Positions 10,440 through 22,012 of a stretch of DNA of 64,000 nucleotides are shown here, one piece after another. Position 1 is the first letter of the stretch. The number at the start of each line of letters is the position of its first letter. The notes under the pieces are model-generated. The model searched no databases. It was not told where the DNA came from and worked only from the letters and a program-made list of their open reading frames with translations. The translations under genes and the position numbers were made by a program. Source of the DNA: Callorhinus ursinus (taxonomy: Eukaryota; Chordata; Mammalia; Carnivora; Otariidae); NCBI RefSeq assembly GCF_003265705.1, contig NW_020312828.1:57687455-57751454 (forward strand), given 5' to 3'.

Positions 10440-11029
10440 TTCCATCCTTTTAATAAGTTGTCATAAAAATTAGATGAGACAATCTACTTTTCTTCTACTG
10501 TATCATATTATTTAAAATAATTCAAAACTAATGTCCTTTTAGCACAATAGGTCATTTAAAATTTGTACGTCTGAAATTGTAATTTCAAGTAACTGAGCAT
10601 TTATGATATTTGTAAAAACTCTATCTATTTATAAGCTATGAAGCACAATTTTTAATATAAATCATATTGGCAGAAAACAGTATTACTAGTTCATTAGCAA
10701 CAGGAATTATAGTCCTCATACAAGCTAATCATAAGCCTTGATTGACCAATTTAAGCAATACTCAGTGTTGTTTCTATTTTTACATAAACCTGAATTAAGC
10801 ATTAGACTGATCTCAAAGAAAAAAATGAGATAGATTTTAATAAGTATATCCATAACCTCTGATTGTCCAAAATTCATATAAATAAGTTCTCCAGAAGAGT
10901 CTGTATCTCTCTCAAGCATCCAGGAAAACAGAATTTCTAACTAAATTTGAAAAGAATGCATTTGAAGTTAAACTAGAGTTGAACAGAAATCCAGCTAGTC
11001 AAGTATTTTGATTCAAAACCAATTATTGA
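10440..11029. other. Unassigned AT-rich DNA
   Basis: No gene, RNA or confident repeat is seen. The 64-codon minus frame at 10725-10919 has no supporting feature. Confidence 0.45.
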
Positions 11030-11160
11030 TCAACAACTATGGGCTAGCAATTCTACTAGGTTTGGGACATACAAAGATAAATAAAGCCCAACTCACAATC
11101 TTGACACCCTTATAGACCAGAAGAGAAAATATGATTTCATAAAGGTAGGAATAGAACTAA
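11030..11160 (-). mobile_element. L2 LINE remnant, antisense, carrying copy B of the 66-bp segment
   Basis: 'ctatgggctagcaattctac', 'taggtttgggacatacaaag' and 'ataaataaagcccaactcac' follow the antisense L2 end ('tatgtgccaggcactgttctaggc...gatacag...aacaaa...'). The last 66 bases (11094-11159) are copy B of the segment at 9081-9146. Confidence 0.55.
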
Positions 11161-11859
11161 TTATTGAGTTATATGGGCCACAAAGAAGAGGCTAAGTGGA
11201 AAATTGAAAACATTTCCCATTTGGTAACCTCCATGATGAAAAGTAAGTAGTTTATGTTTGATCTTCAAATAACACTTTCTGGTATATTTTTTCAGTAATA
11301 AAATTGCATAAATGTTGAGACCATTTCCCCTGTAGTTAGGAAGTCACCACCCCTGGTGCTATGTGGGTAACAAGACTACCACAGTGTAAAGTAGCATCAT
11401 TTTATATTTTTTTAAAAACTATTAGCTCATGACAACTTGTGTAGGTAAGCAAAGCGTTCTTCACTCAATATTTTTACACTTTCACATTCTAAATGTTGTG
11501 GGAGGCACCTCTTCTGTGTTTGTGACATTTTGTTCCCTGTGGCATCTGTTTGTTCCAATGGTGAAGCATATCTGTCCCCTCTCACTGCCCTACCATCTAG
11601 TTCCAAAGAGAGAGGAAGTGACTTAACATGATTGGTGTGTTAGAAAGAGAAATTGGATATACACAATAGCTCATCCTAAACCCCATCTTCCTCTTGGGAG
11701 TTAGTGGTTCTCTTCCTGACTGCCCACAAATTTTAAATATTTTAAATGCATCATTTGCTTCTATAAGCCAGGAATCCTGAAGTTTTGGTGGTGTTAGCTT
11801 TGCCTAACTAATGCTAAGGAAATAGAGTTGTTCAATTCTCTTCTTTGAAAATACTCTCT
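11161..11859. other. Unassigned DNA
   Basis: No gene is recognised. The 65-codon frame at 11429-11626 lies in a block of mixed GC content with no known domain or splice context. Confidence 0.45.
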
Positions 11860-12058
11860 AGAGGCACCTGGGTAGCTCACTTGGTTGGGCGACTGCTTTC
11901 GGCTCAGATCATGACCCTGGAGTCCCAGGATCGAGTCCCGCATCGGGCTCCTTGCTCAGCAGGGAGTCTGCTTCTCCCTCTGACCCTCCTCCCTCTCATG
12001 CTCTCTCTCTCTCATTCTCTCTCTCTCTCAATAAATAAATAAAAAATTAAAAAAAAAA
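11858..12058 (+). mobile_element. Carnivore SINE (SINEC), sense
   Basis: It carries the head GAGGCACCTGGGTAGCTCAC, GGCTCAGATCATGACC, ATCGAGTCCCGCATCGGGCT, a (CT)n block and an AATAAATAAATAAA tail. It is flanked by GAAAATACTCT at 11847-11857 and 12059-12069. Confidence 0.95.
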
Positions 12059-12394
12059 GAAAATACTCTTCTACCCAGTCAGAATATTAACTTTTATTTC
12101 CCCCATCTTCTTGGCAGATAATTTATCTCTTAGGTCCATTTTTTGAAGCTGGTTATTTTATTTCCTAAACTATTACTTCTAAGGTGTTAATCACTTTACA
12201 ATGTAACAATTTGTTTTGCATATTTGAACCACATATTTAAAGGAATGAGTAATTTGTATTAGATTTTTGAATTCATATTTTAATTAATAATTAAATTGCA
12301 TATGCAAATGCACAAGTAAGTTTAAAAGCATTGGAAAACACATGACATGTTTCCTTATGATCTCTTCGGGGTGGGTGGACCATACTCAGTCAGA

Positions 12395-12605
12395 AGACTT
12401 AGAACACAAACAAGCGGGTTCAAAATGCCTGGGTCTTAAGTTTGTGCTACCACTCACCACCTCTGTGTCCATGCAGAAGTTCTTTGTAATTACAATTTTC
12501 CCTCTGGGAATTGTGCCTCTTAATATAACTACCTCATAGGATCACGATGAGGACTAAATGATGTTTCAGTGAAGATCATGTGAGATAATATAAGCACATG
12601 ATTTA
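12395..12605 (+). mobile_element. MIR SINE remnant, sense
   Basis: 'gggttcaaaatgcctgggtc', 'caccacctctgtgtccatgc', 'ttttccctctgggaattgtg', 'aactacctcataggatcacg' and 'atgaggactaaatgatg' follow the MIR core in sense order. Confidence 0.7.
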
Positions 12606-12707
12606 AAGTCTTGCCACTACAATATATTTGGGTGTTAAATATCAGAATTGATTGTATACATTAATCAAAGAAAATAGACAATCTGCATAAAAAGTTATTG
12701 GTTTTTC

Positions 12708-14200
12708 TTTGTTTTTTTGTTCTTATTTAAATTCCAGTTACTATACACCATAATATTAGTTTCAGGTGTACAGTATAGTGATTCAACACTTCCATATAAC
12801 ACCTGATGCTCATCACAAAGGCACTCCTTAATTCCCATCACCTGTTTCACCCATTCCCCCCACCCCATCTCCCTTCTGGTAACCATCAGTTTGTTCTCTA
12901 TAGTTAAAAGTCTGTTTCTTGGTTTGCCTCTCTCTCTCTCTCTCTCTTTTTCCCCTTTGTCTCTTTGTTTTGTTTCTTAAATTCCACATATGAGTGAAAT
13001 CATTTGGTATTTGTCTTTCTCTGACTGACTTATTTCACTTTGCATAATACCCTCTAGCTCCATCCATGTCATTTCAAATGGCAAGATTTCATTCTTTTTT
13101 ATTGGCTGCATAATATTCCGTTACATTTTCTTTATCCATTCTTCAGTTGAAGGACACTTGGGCTGTTTTCATAATTTGGCTATTGTTGATAATGCTGATA
13201 TAAACATCAGGGTGCATGTATACCTTCCAATTAGTATTTTTGTATTCTTTGGGTAAATACCTAGTAGTGCAATTGCTGGATCATAGGGTAGTTCTATTTT
13301 TATTTTTTTGAGGAAACTCCATACTGTTTTCCAGAGTGGCTGCACCAGTTTGCAAAACCACCAACAGTGCAAGAGGCTTCCTTTTTCTCCACAACATTGA
13401 CAACACTTTTTCATGGGTTTTTATTTCAGCCATTCTGACGGATGTGAGGTGATATCTCATTGTAGTATTGATTTGTATTTCCCTGATATTCAGTGATGTT
13501 GAACATCTTTTTATTTCTGTTATTCATCTGTATGTCTTCTTTGGGAAAATGCCAATTTACGTCTTCCTCCCATTTTTAAATTGGATCATTTGTTTTTTGG
13601 ATGTTGAGTCTTATAAGTTCTTTATATATTTTGGAATTAACCATTAATCAAATATGTCATTTGCAAATATCTCCTCCCATTCTGTAGGTTGCCTTTTAGT
13701 TTTGTTGATTGTCTCCTTCACTGTGCAGAAGTTTTTTTTTTTTTTAATGAACTCTCAATAGTTTGTTTTTGCTTTGTTTCCCTTGCCTCAGGAAAAATAT
13801 CTAAAAAGATGTTGCTATGGCTGATATCAAAAAGGATACTATATGTCTTCTCTGATTTTTATGGTTTCATGTCTCACATTTAGGTTTTTCATCCATTTTT
13901 AATTTATTTTTATGTATGGTGTAAGAAAGTGGTACAGGTTCATAGTTATGCATGTAGCTGTCCAGTTTTCCCAGCACCATTTTTTGAAGAGACTGTCATT
14001 TTCCCATTGGATATTCTGTCCTGCTTTGTCAAAGATTAATTTGCCATACAGTTGTGGATTCATATGTGGGTTTTCTATTCTGTTTCATTGATCTATGTGT
14101 TCATTTTTGTGCCGGTACAATGCTGTTTTGATGACGACTGTGTAATATACCTCGAAGTCTGGGATTGTGATGCCTACAGCTTTGGTTTACTTGTTCTTTT
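12708..14200 (-). mobile_element. L1 3' half (ORF2 C-terminal part plus 3' UTR), antisense
   Basis: Reading the minus strand it runs from ORF2 codons near 14200 through to the 3' UTR at about 12715. The 81-codon piece at 13169-13414 carries the L1 ORF2 C-terminal signature, including a run of tightly spaced cysteines and 'LLGIYPK'. Many frameshifts and stops break the frame, so it is inactive. It contains (CT)n at 12929-12948 and T-rich expansions near 13735. Confidence 0.85.
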
Positions 14201-14316
14201 CTGTTTTGTTGTTTTATCACTTGACAAAACCCTTGTAGAGGTGATTGCTCTTCCTAAGTATTACACTTTATTTTTCTCCTCATAAATATAATTCAATGAA
14301 ATGTAAAGTACTTTTA

Positions 14317-14515
14317 GGGGTGCCTAGGTGACTCAGTTGGTTAAGCATCTGCCTTCGGCTCAGGTCATGATCTCAGGGTCCTGGGATTGAATCCCACATC
14401 AGGCTCCCTGCTCAATGGGAACTCTGCTTCTCCCTCTGCTTCTGCACCTTACCCCCTGCCCCCACCACCGCTTGTGCTCTCTCTCTCTCTCTCTCAAATA
14501 AATCTTTAAAAAACA
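14317..14515 (+). mobile_element. Carnivore SINE (SINEC), sense
   Basis: It shows GGGTGCCTAGGTGACTCAG, TCTGCCTTCGGCTCAGGTCA, GGCTCCCTGCTCAATGGGA, a (CT)n block and an AATAAATCTTTAAAAAA tail. An 11-bp duplication, TAAAGTACTTT, lies at 14304-14314 and 14523-14533. Confidence 0.95.
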
Positions 14516-14533
14516 CAATATATAAAGTACTTT

Positions 14534-16258
14534 AAAAACATATCTTATGTTCTGTTATTTAACCATTTTATTTCTTAAAATGTGGTTTTTGGTTTTACTT
14601 AAAAGTTGGAGTTTTGTTAAAAGAGAAAATTTGATGTGTGCAAAATATAATGAGTTTACTTATTTTTATAGTTATATCAATATCTGTCCTTTTATTCAGG
14701 AACTCTAAAAGATGTGACAGAAAATTTCATCACACTAAAATTTCAACTTTTTTTATAGCAATATATAACACAAACTAAAGAAAGAGATGGAAAGAATATT
14801 CATAACATATGTTTCAAACACAGGAATGTGATATAAAATGAAACCTTATAAATCAGTGAGAAATAAAAACAGCATAGAAGTATAAAAATCTCAAATTTTA
14901 TCAAAAAATGAATCAAAAATAAAAATGAAAAGAAAGAGGATTTCATTAATTATTAAGAAAATGTGAAATAGAATGAGATAATTTTCATTTCAGGTAGGAA
15001 AACATAAGAACATATAATCTAAACATAATCATTGAAGCTATGACTGTATATATTATCACACAATTTGTTGGAATGTAATCAAATAAGTATCTGGGGTGAG
15101 AAAGTAATGATAATCATCAGAAGTTTATATTCGATGTGTAATTCCACATCTGTGAATCTGAGAACAAAGCTCTCATGATTACAACACAATTTTATACAAG
15201 TATATTTTGCAGCATTATATATAATGGCAATAACTTTGGAAGAACTTATATGACCATGAAGAGAAAGATAGTTAAATTATACTGTAATCATGCACATAGT
15301 GGAAAACAATACATCACTGTATAGTGAGGGAAATACACTTAGATGTCTGACCTGGAAATTGTTAAGGGGAAGAAAAGTTATTTGTAGGAAAATTTGCAAA
15401 GTATAACCTTATATTTATAGAAAAAATATATTAACCATCAAAATGATAAAAAGGGAAAGACTTTGCAGTACCGATGCATTTATCCATATGCAAGAAGCAG
15501 TGCGAAATGAGAAACCATGGTGCGGATTGTCTATAGTCTGTGGCAGGATGATGAGGTGGAGTTTGTGGTGAGAGTGTGGTAAAAGTGAGTCACTATATGC
15601 TCCAATTCTTACTTTCTATCTTTCAATATTTGAGAGAAATAATGGATAATATTTACTTTGTGAAATTTTTTAAAAGGTGAAAACTTATAATATGGATGAA
15701 TACAAAAATAAGCCATAAAAAAGCAATGGAATATAATACAGAAGAATTTCATAAAACCAACAGCCAGAGTTGCATGTCATTTTTGGTAATGGGAAGAATT
15801 AAAATCCCCTACTAAATATGATATTCTAGGCAATCATCTACCCTAACATATTCTAGTAAAGAATGGTCGTTAATAACAGCAACGACAAGAAAAGTTGGGG
15901 GTGGTGATTCCTAAAACATAAATAAGTTACTTTAGAAAATGGTTTTTAACCTAGCAGCAAGTACTTTCAAGTTTGTCACAGGCTTACTGATGGAAGGAAG
16001 GGAGAGTTTCTCCTCATTTCAAGGAGCCCAGAGGCCATAATTTCCAATGTGCTTGGCTAGAAAATAGAATTCTTAAGGTAGTGTCTCCAGCACACTACAT
16101 CACTACATCATGAATGTGTCTACATCACATTCATTCCTCTCCCTATATAATTATGTCACTATAAAGGACTTCACTTTAGGTGGATTTTTTTCATGATGAT
16201 GAATACATAGCTTGAAGGAAGGACTTATTTACAGGGTTCTGTAGGATACAGACACTGA
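14534..16258. other. Unassigned AT-rich DNA
   Basis: About 1.7 kb without a recognisable gene or confident repeat. Confidence 0.45.
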
Positions 16259-16603
16259 GTTGCCTTAAATATGTTCCATCATTTGAGGAATGCCAACTTC
16301 CAGAGTCTCTCCTGGCCAAGATACCTGCAGCTCCTTGGGACAGATCTGCTTCAGTTGCACCTGCAGAGTGACTTCTATGTGTTTACACCTGCCAAAATTA
16401 AGTATACAAATATTGCAGGTGCAGTGGAGAGGATCCATTCCATGATGCTTTCTGATTGTAACTTTCCAATAGAAAGAGCCCACATTAATGGAACCTGGAC
16501 TGTTTACAGCTCTAATGCACAACCCATCCACATAGAGGTAACATTTTTGATTCATGAGACAGTAATTCTGTTCAGTTTATCTTCATGGGGGGAAACTAAT
16601 TAA
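16259..16603 (+). other. Exon-like open block of unknown identity
   Basis: The plus frame is open from just after the TGA at 16256-16258 to 16603. An ATG lies at 16271, and a fair donor-like site (AG|GTAACA) at 16537-16542. The complementary strand is also open over 16265-16555. GC content is visibly higher than in the flanks. I recognise no domain in either translation. The upstream acceptor candidates have poor pyrimidine tracts. It may be a fossil of a repeat or retrocopy rather than an exon. Confidence 0.25.
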
Positions 16604-17339
16604 ACTTTTAACTTATTCCTAGTAGCACAGTATAGGAACAAATGTAAATGAAATATTCATGCATAAATTCCCCTCACCACTCAAGTCCCCTTCAGTGAAA
16701 ATCTTTGTGAATTTAACAGACAGGTTTATTATTTTATTACTTTTGCCCCAACAAATCATGCTACTACAAAATATTACCCACAAAAAATTCAGTTTTTTTC
16801 TAATCACAAGAGTATTCTTTCAAGTTTATCCAATTAAAGTTGGAATTTACATGTAGTGTTTTCTGAATTTTGATTGACTTTAAATATGTATGAAAATTAT
16901 AACATCATTATCAACTATTTTCTTTTTCATGTACAATGATACTAGTATTGATAATTCAGTATGTGCTCAAATTCTTATATTCTTGATCCTATTTATTGCT
17001 TATAATAATCTTCTGTTATATATACTATTCCATTTCCCTGTTACCAGTTGGAAACCACAGTTTAAAAAAGTTTTGCAATTTGTAAAAGGAGTCACAGTTA
17101 ATAGGTGATATATCAAGAATTTGAACCCAGATATGTCTAGATTTTTAGTCTGATTTTTTTACCATTAAGTCACATTGATAAGGTTAATCAATAAATTGTG
17201 ACTAAATAGGGTCTTGGTCACAATTACTGCTTTTGAAGTTTACAGTCAATTACACAAAATAATTGTTAGATGTAATAATACATCAAAGGCACTTTTTATT
17301 GCTGATTAATTGTTCACATGTACTTTGAAGATTTGGGGG
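16604..17339. other. Unassigned AT-rich DNA
   Basis: No gene or confident repeat is seen. Short frames on both strands at 16619-16856 and 16890-17108 look like chance openings in low-GC sequence. Confidence 0.45.
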
Positions 17340-17440
17340 TATAAGCCTTTTAATAGGCAGGGATTTTGCAAGTATTTTCTCCCAGTCCATGGCTTATCTT
17401 TTAATTCTTTTAGTACTGCTTTTTATAGAGTATATTAGTT
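17340..17440 (-). mobile_element. Old L1 ORF2 fragment, antisense (part 1)
   Basis: 'ataagccttttaataggcag', 'ggattttgcaagtattttct' and 'cccagtccatggcttatctt' are antisense ORF2 sequence of an old L1. The same element resumes at about 18195 after a large insertion. Confidence 0.7.
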
Positions 17441-17556
17441 TTAAGTGACTACACAATTAAAGACTTAAAACCTCAGAAATTATATACTTACAGTTCTGGA
17501 GATCAGAAATTTTACTGGGACACAGGTGTTAGCAAGGCTACCTTTAGAATACTATT

Positions 17557-17607
17557 TGTTGGTTGGTTGGTTGGTTGGTTGGTTGGTTGGTTGGTTGGTT
17601 GATTGGT
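17557..17607. repeat. (TTGG)n microsatellite
   Basis: About 12 consecutive TTGG/GGTT units end in TTGATTGG. Confidence 0.95.
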
Positions 17608-17915
17608 TTATGGTGCAAAATGGTGGTTTTATTATAGCTCTGGGACAGGACCCAATGAATGAGCTGCTTCCCCAGGGTTGTGAGGGGTGAATATTCTCTT
17701 TAGAACTTATGGGGGTAAATGTTCTTGTAGCTTCTAGCTTCTGGAGAGTACTGTGACCAGATTGCTCCAGTTTCTGCCTCCATCTTCACCTCCTTCTTTT
17801 TTTGTGAATAATCTCCCTCTGCCTTTCTTATAAATGTTGGAGTTAAGGACGATCTGGATAATCTAAGATAAACTCCCCATGTCAAGATCTTAATCAGACC
17901 TACAATGACCCTTTT

Positions 17916-18104
17916 GTTTTAAGATTTTATTTATTTATTTGACAGTGAGAGAGAGAGAGAGCACAAGCAGGGGGAGCAGCAGAGGGAGAAGCAGAAGCAG
18001 GCTCCCTGCTGAGCAGGGAGCCCCGTGTGGAGCTCAATCCCAGGCCCTGGGATCATGACCTGAGCTGAAGACAGACCCTTAAATGACTGAGCTACCCAGG
18101 CAGC
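17916..18104 (-). mobile_element. Carnivore SINE (SINEC), antisense
   Basis: It has the antisense tail AAGATTTTATTTATTTATTT, a GAGAGAGAGA stretch, GCTCCCTGCTGAGCAGGGAG and the head end GAGCTACCCAGGCAGC. A perfect 17-bp duplication, CCTACAATGACCCTTTT, flanks it at 17899-17915 and 18105-18121. Confidence 0.96.
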
Positions 18105-18927
18105 CCTACAATGACCCTTTTCTTATAAGGCCACATTTACGATTCCAAGTATCAGGACCTAATATCTTTGGATGGATATTATTTAACCTACTACATAGAG
18201 CAGAAGTTTTTAATTGAATAATGTCCTACCTACCAATACTTTTCTTTCATGGATCATGCTTTTGGTATTATATCAAAAAAGTCATCACCAAACCCAAGTT
18301 TACACAGATTTCCTATGTGTTCGTCTAGAAGTTTTATGGTTTTGTGTTTTACATTTGTTGAGATCTAAGATCCATTTTGAGTTAATTTTTTAAAATCACT
18401 TTATTGAGGTAGATGACATGCCACAAACTATACATATTTAATGTATACAACCTGATAGATTTGGAGATACGTACACACACATGAAACAATCACCAAAATC
18501 TATGCCATAAATATATCCATCACCTTCAAAAGTTTCCTTCCACTCTCATTATTTATATGATGATGATGATGATAAAAACACTTGACATAAGATCCACCCT
18601 GTTAACAAATTTGTAAGTATGCAAATACAGTATTGTTAACTATAGGTTCATACTGTACGGTGGGTCTATAGGATTTACTCATCTTTTGTAACTGAAACTT
18701 TGTACCATCTAACAAATATAACCTCATTTCCTTTTCCTACCCAACCGCCAGCAACCACCATTCTACTCTCTGCTTCTATGAGTTTGACTATTTCAGGTTC
18801 CTCAAAGAAGTGAGACCATGCAATATTTGTCTTTCTCTGTCTGGCTTATTTCACTAAGCAAAATACACTCTGGGCTCATCCAGGTTGTTACAAATGGTAG
18901 GATTTCTTTCCTTTTTAAGGCTGAATA

Positions 18928-18946
18928 ATGTGTATGTATGTGTGTG

Positions 18947-18992
<46 letters not shown>
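18928..18992. repeat. (TG)n microsatellite
   Basis: TATG/TGTGAG units lead into a run of about 18 TG units. The open frames on both strands here (18854-19117 and 18928-19209) are produced by this tract. Confidence 0.95.
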
Positions 18993-18993
<1 letters not shown>

Positions 18994-19018
18994 TGCGCTT
19001 GCATGTGTGCATATTTAA

Positions 19019-19115
19019 GTTTTTATTTAAATACCAGTTGGTTAACATACAGTGTAATGTTATTTTCAGGTGTACAAAATAGTGATTCAATACTTCCATA
19101 CAACACCCTGTACTC
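19019..19115 (-). mobile_element. ~97-bp L1 3'-tail insertion, antisense, nested
   Basis: 'tttttatttaaataccagtt', 'ggttaacatacagtgtaatg', 'tcaggtgtacaaaatagtga' and 'tacttccatacaacaccctg' are the antisense L1 3' end. It sits between two halves of an older L1. Confidence 0.75.
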
Positions 19116-19170
19116 ATATATATATATAAATATGTATATATATGTATATATATATATTTATATATATATC
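19115..19170. repeat. (TA)n-rich tract
   Basis: Interrupted TA dinucleotide runs (TATATATATAAATATG, TATATATATTTATATA). Confidence 0.85.
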
Positions 19171-19610
19171 AGGTTTTCTTTATCTGTTTATCCATTGATG
19201 GAAATATAGGTTGCTCCCATGTCTTGGCTATTGTGAATAATGCTACAGTGAACATGGGTGTACAAATATGTACATGAATGAACAAGTATCTATTTTGAAT
19301 GAAATTGTTTTAGTCTATAATGTACAATAGTGATAATAGGCAGTGGTCACCCACTCTCCACCTCCTTAATAATTTAAAACACAAGGGTTTTTTTACCTTC
19401 TTGGCTGAGATAAAAATTGAAAACGGTTGATATGCATATTTACATGTGTTCCTTGACTCCAAAATGATTTTTTGAGAAAACTAAAAATTGGAGTGTCTAA
19501 TATATATATTTATACCTCTGACAAAATTTGTTTGCTGATTTATAAACTTTACAATATAGAAATAAAGATAGAATCCTTATAAACTCTTCTGAACATGACT
19601 ACTATATCTT

Positions 19611-19986
19611 TTATGTTGTTGTTCTTATTAAGTCTTTAATTTTAATTCCAATATAGTTAATGTACAGTGTTATATTCGTTTCAGGTATACAATGTAGGAA
19701 TTCAACAATTCTGTACATTACTCAGTGCTCATCATGATAAGTGTGCTCTTAAACCCCATCATCTATTTTACACATCACCCCACCACTTACCCTCTGGTAA
19801 CCCTGTTTATTCTCTATAGTTAAGAGTCTGTTTTTTGGTTTGTCTTTCTTTTACCTTTGCTTGTTTAATTTCTTAAATTCCAAATATGAGTAAAATCATA
19901 GTATTTGTCTTTCTCTGACTGACTTATTTTGCTTAGCATTATACTCTCTAGTTCCATCCATGTTGCTGCAAATGGCAAGACATAAT
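19611..19986 (-). mobile_element. L1 3' end, antisense
   Basis: 'ttaattccaatatagttaat', 'cagtgctcatcatgataagt', 'ctctatagttaagagtctg', 'gactgacttattttgcttag' and 'ccatccatgttgctgcaaat' read as antisense L1 3' UTR and ORF2 end. Its 12-bp duplication, CTACTATATCTT, lies at 19599-19610 and 19987-19998. Confidence 0.85.
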
Positions 19987-20699
19987 CTACTATATCTTAA
20001 TATCTATTGTATCTTGGGATGATAGGTTAACCATGAAAAATTATGCTTACACAATGATACCAGGAAGAACCAGAGTTATGTAAATCATTGGTGTTAAAGC
20101 AAAGAGGACTCTTTTCTCTACAGTATTTAAATATACAACAAAACCTTATTTGTTGAAATTAGGTTAATCCCTCAAAGTGAAGCTTTCAAAAATAGCTTTC
20201 CAGATATGTTAAGATGAGCTCTTCCTAAGGTTGATGCTAACATATTCAAGACCAATGTGTGATTGATTCATTTAAATCAGATTAACATTTCAGTTCCAGG
20301 GAAAATTGAGTCTAGTTGATGTTTCCCTAAATTGGATGAATACTTGCTAATCATACAATAAAAATTATAAAATAAGTTGCACTATGAAATATCCAACACA
20401 TACCCCTGTTCAGAAATGTTGTCTGTGTTTTCTTTATTAGTTATTATTACCTCATTCAACACAAGTTCTGGTATAATATATTGTTTTTGCAAATTTTTAA
20501 GTTTTTCATGAAAATTTTGAACCAATTAGGAAGAATATAGAATGAGTCCCTACCTATAATAACTTTGCCACATTTACTTTATTATTTATAAGTTATAGAT
20601 TTCTTCATTCCCATTCCCCTCAAGCCCAGAAATTGCTTTACAAAGTTGTAGGTACATGCATTTGCCTGTTATAACTTAAGATACAATTATGATTTCTCA

Positions 20700-21240
20700 A
20701 AGATTTTGAACTTCTCACTGTAATTAAAATAAAATCTGAACTCTTTACCGTGGTCTAAATAGGCCATAATCTACTTCCTATTTACCTTTGTAACTTCATT
20801 TTACATCATGCACCCCCTTGCTATCTCTGTTTCTTGCACCTGAACTCCTTTATATTTCTCAAGGAAACCAAGGTCTTCTCATGCATGACCTTATACTTGT
20901 TATTTCCTATGTCTTGAACACTCTGTTTTCCTGAGCATTGCATGATTGTCTTATTTTCATAATTCAAACCTCAACCCAAACCACATCTTCATAGAATAGC
21001 CTTCCCTGGCCACCTTATGTAAAGTGGTCTTTACCTTCTCACTGTATGCTATATGACAAGCCCCATTTATTTTTTCATGGTAACTGCAATCTAATAATTT
21101 CATTTACCCAGTTATGTATTTACTGTCAATATCCCCCAATTAAATGGAACATCCACGGGGTAAGTCCTTGTCCCTACCTGCTGATGTGATACTGCTTGGC
21201 AATATTAGGTTGTACATATATATTTGTTGAAAAAAAATAA
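20700..21240 (+). mobile_element. L2 LINE 3' end, sense
   Basis: A long co-linear L2 match in sense order: 'taaaatctgaactctttacc', 'taaataggccataatctact', 'tcctatgtcttgaacactc', 'aatagccttccctggccacc', 'aattaaatggaacatccacg', 'gggtaagtccttgtccctac', and 'atatttgttgaaaaa' at the end. This is one of the best preserved L2 copies in the window. Confidence 0.85.
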
Positions 21241-21774
21241 TGAAATTATTAATTACATTTCCTATATGTCCTCTTTGGGAAACCAGTCAAATGGAAATTC
21301 TCCTTTCTCAAGTAATTTTGCCACTAAATTCCATAACTAAGCTAATTTCCAGACTACCAAACTTTTAAGGCAACATTCTCCTGTTGACTAATATCAACTT
21401 TATTCTTCCCAGTTGTTATAAGAGAAACTTTTCATTTGATTGATTCATCTTTGAGGTCAACCTCAGGAGAAATGCCTTCAGTCCCAAAAATGATTTCCAT
21501 TTACAAGAAAAGAAAACATTTACTAGATCTCATCTTAGGTGAGCTTGGATTTCTAGGCTCAGTACTGGCCTTTGACTCAAAAGTTTCATATTTAGCAACA
21601 TTGACTGGCATTATAATATGTATGTCTATATATCTGAATGTCTTTTAATATTAGCAGTTTCTTTTGCAGCACATTTCCTACCAGAAAGTGTATAAATAGG
21701 TTCTTTGTATTAAAGGTCTTGATGTGTCACTTTTCCTTATATATCATAATATTTATCTGCCTAAATGGTAAAAT

Positions 21775-21869
21775 TTAAAACAAAATCCAAATTTTTCAAA
21801 AATTTCAAAATTTTTCAAAATTTTCCACATTTCAAAATTTTTATTTTATTTTGGATCATTTTTATTATT
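21775..21869. repeat. TTTTTCAAAA-type low-complexity tract
   Basis: Repeated and mutually complementary TTTTTCAAAA/TTTCAAAATTT units run at 21790-21845 and then a T/A-rich segment follows. Confidence 0.7.
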
Positions 21870-22012
21870 TTTTAAAAATTTTTATTATTGAAGTACAGTC
21901 AACATATAATTTTATGTTAGTTTCCGGTGTACAATATAGTGATTCAACAATTCTATACATTATGCATTACTCATCACAATAAGTGTAGTTACCATCTGTC
22001 ACCATTCAATGT
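21870..22012 (-). mobile_element. Old L1 3'-end fragment, antisense
   Basis: 'tttttattattgaagtacag', 'tcaacatataattttatgtt', 'gtttccggtgtacaatatag', 'tgattcaacaattctataca' and 'actcatcacaataagtgtag' are antisense 3'-end sequence of an older L1 subfamily. Confidence 0.75.

Larger units (their letters stand above)
17441..18194. mobile_element. Old interspersed repeat inserted in L1 and split by a SINE
   Basis: 'acttacagttctggagatca' near the left end, and 'cttataaggccacatttacg' plus 'tatttaacctactacataga' near the right, are recurrent motifs of an old mammalian repeat. I cannot name the family with certainty. It separates two halves of one antisense L1. It is itself interrupted by the SINE at 17916-18104 and contains the (TTGG)n tract. 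Confidence 0.5.
18195..19300 (-). mobile_element. Old L1 ORF2/3' fragments, antisense (part 2), with nested pieces
   Basis: 18195-18385 continues the split L1 ('gcagaagtttttaattgaat', 'agatccattttgagttaatt'). From about 18390 a second old antisense L1 3' part follows ('cactttattgaggtagatga', 'gtttgactatttcaggttcc', 'tttcactaagcaaaatacac', 'ggctattgtgaataatgcta'). A TG/TA microsatellite and a young antisense L1 tail interrupt it. Confidence 0.7.

Noticed and set aside
17557..17607. Regular short repeats that could suggest a CRISPR-like array
   Set aside because: This is a simple TTGG microsatellite without spacers, in a mammalian genome.
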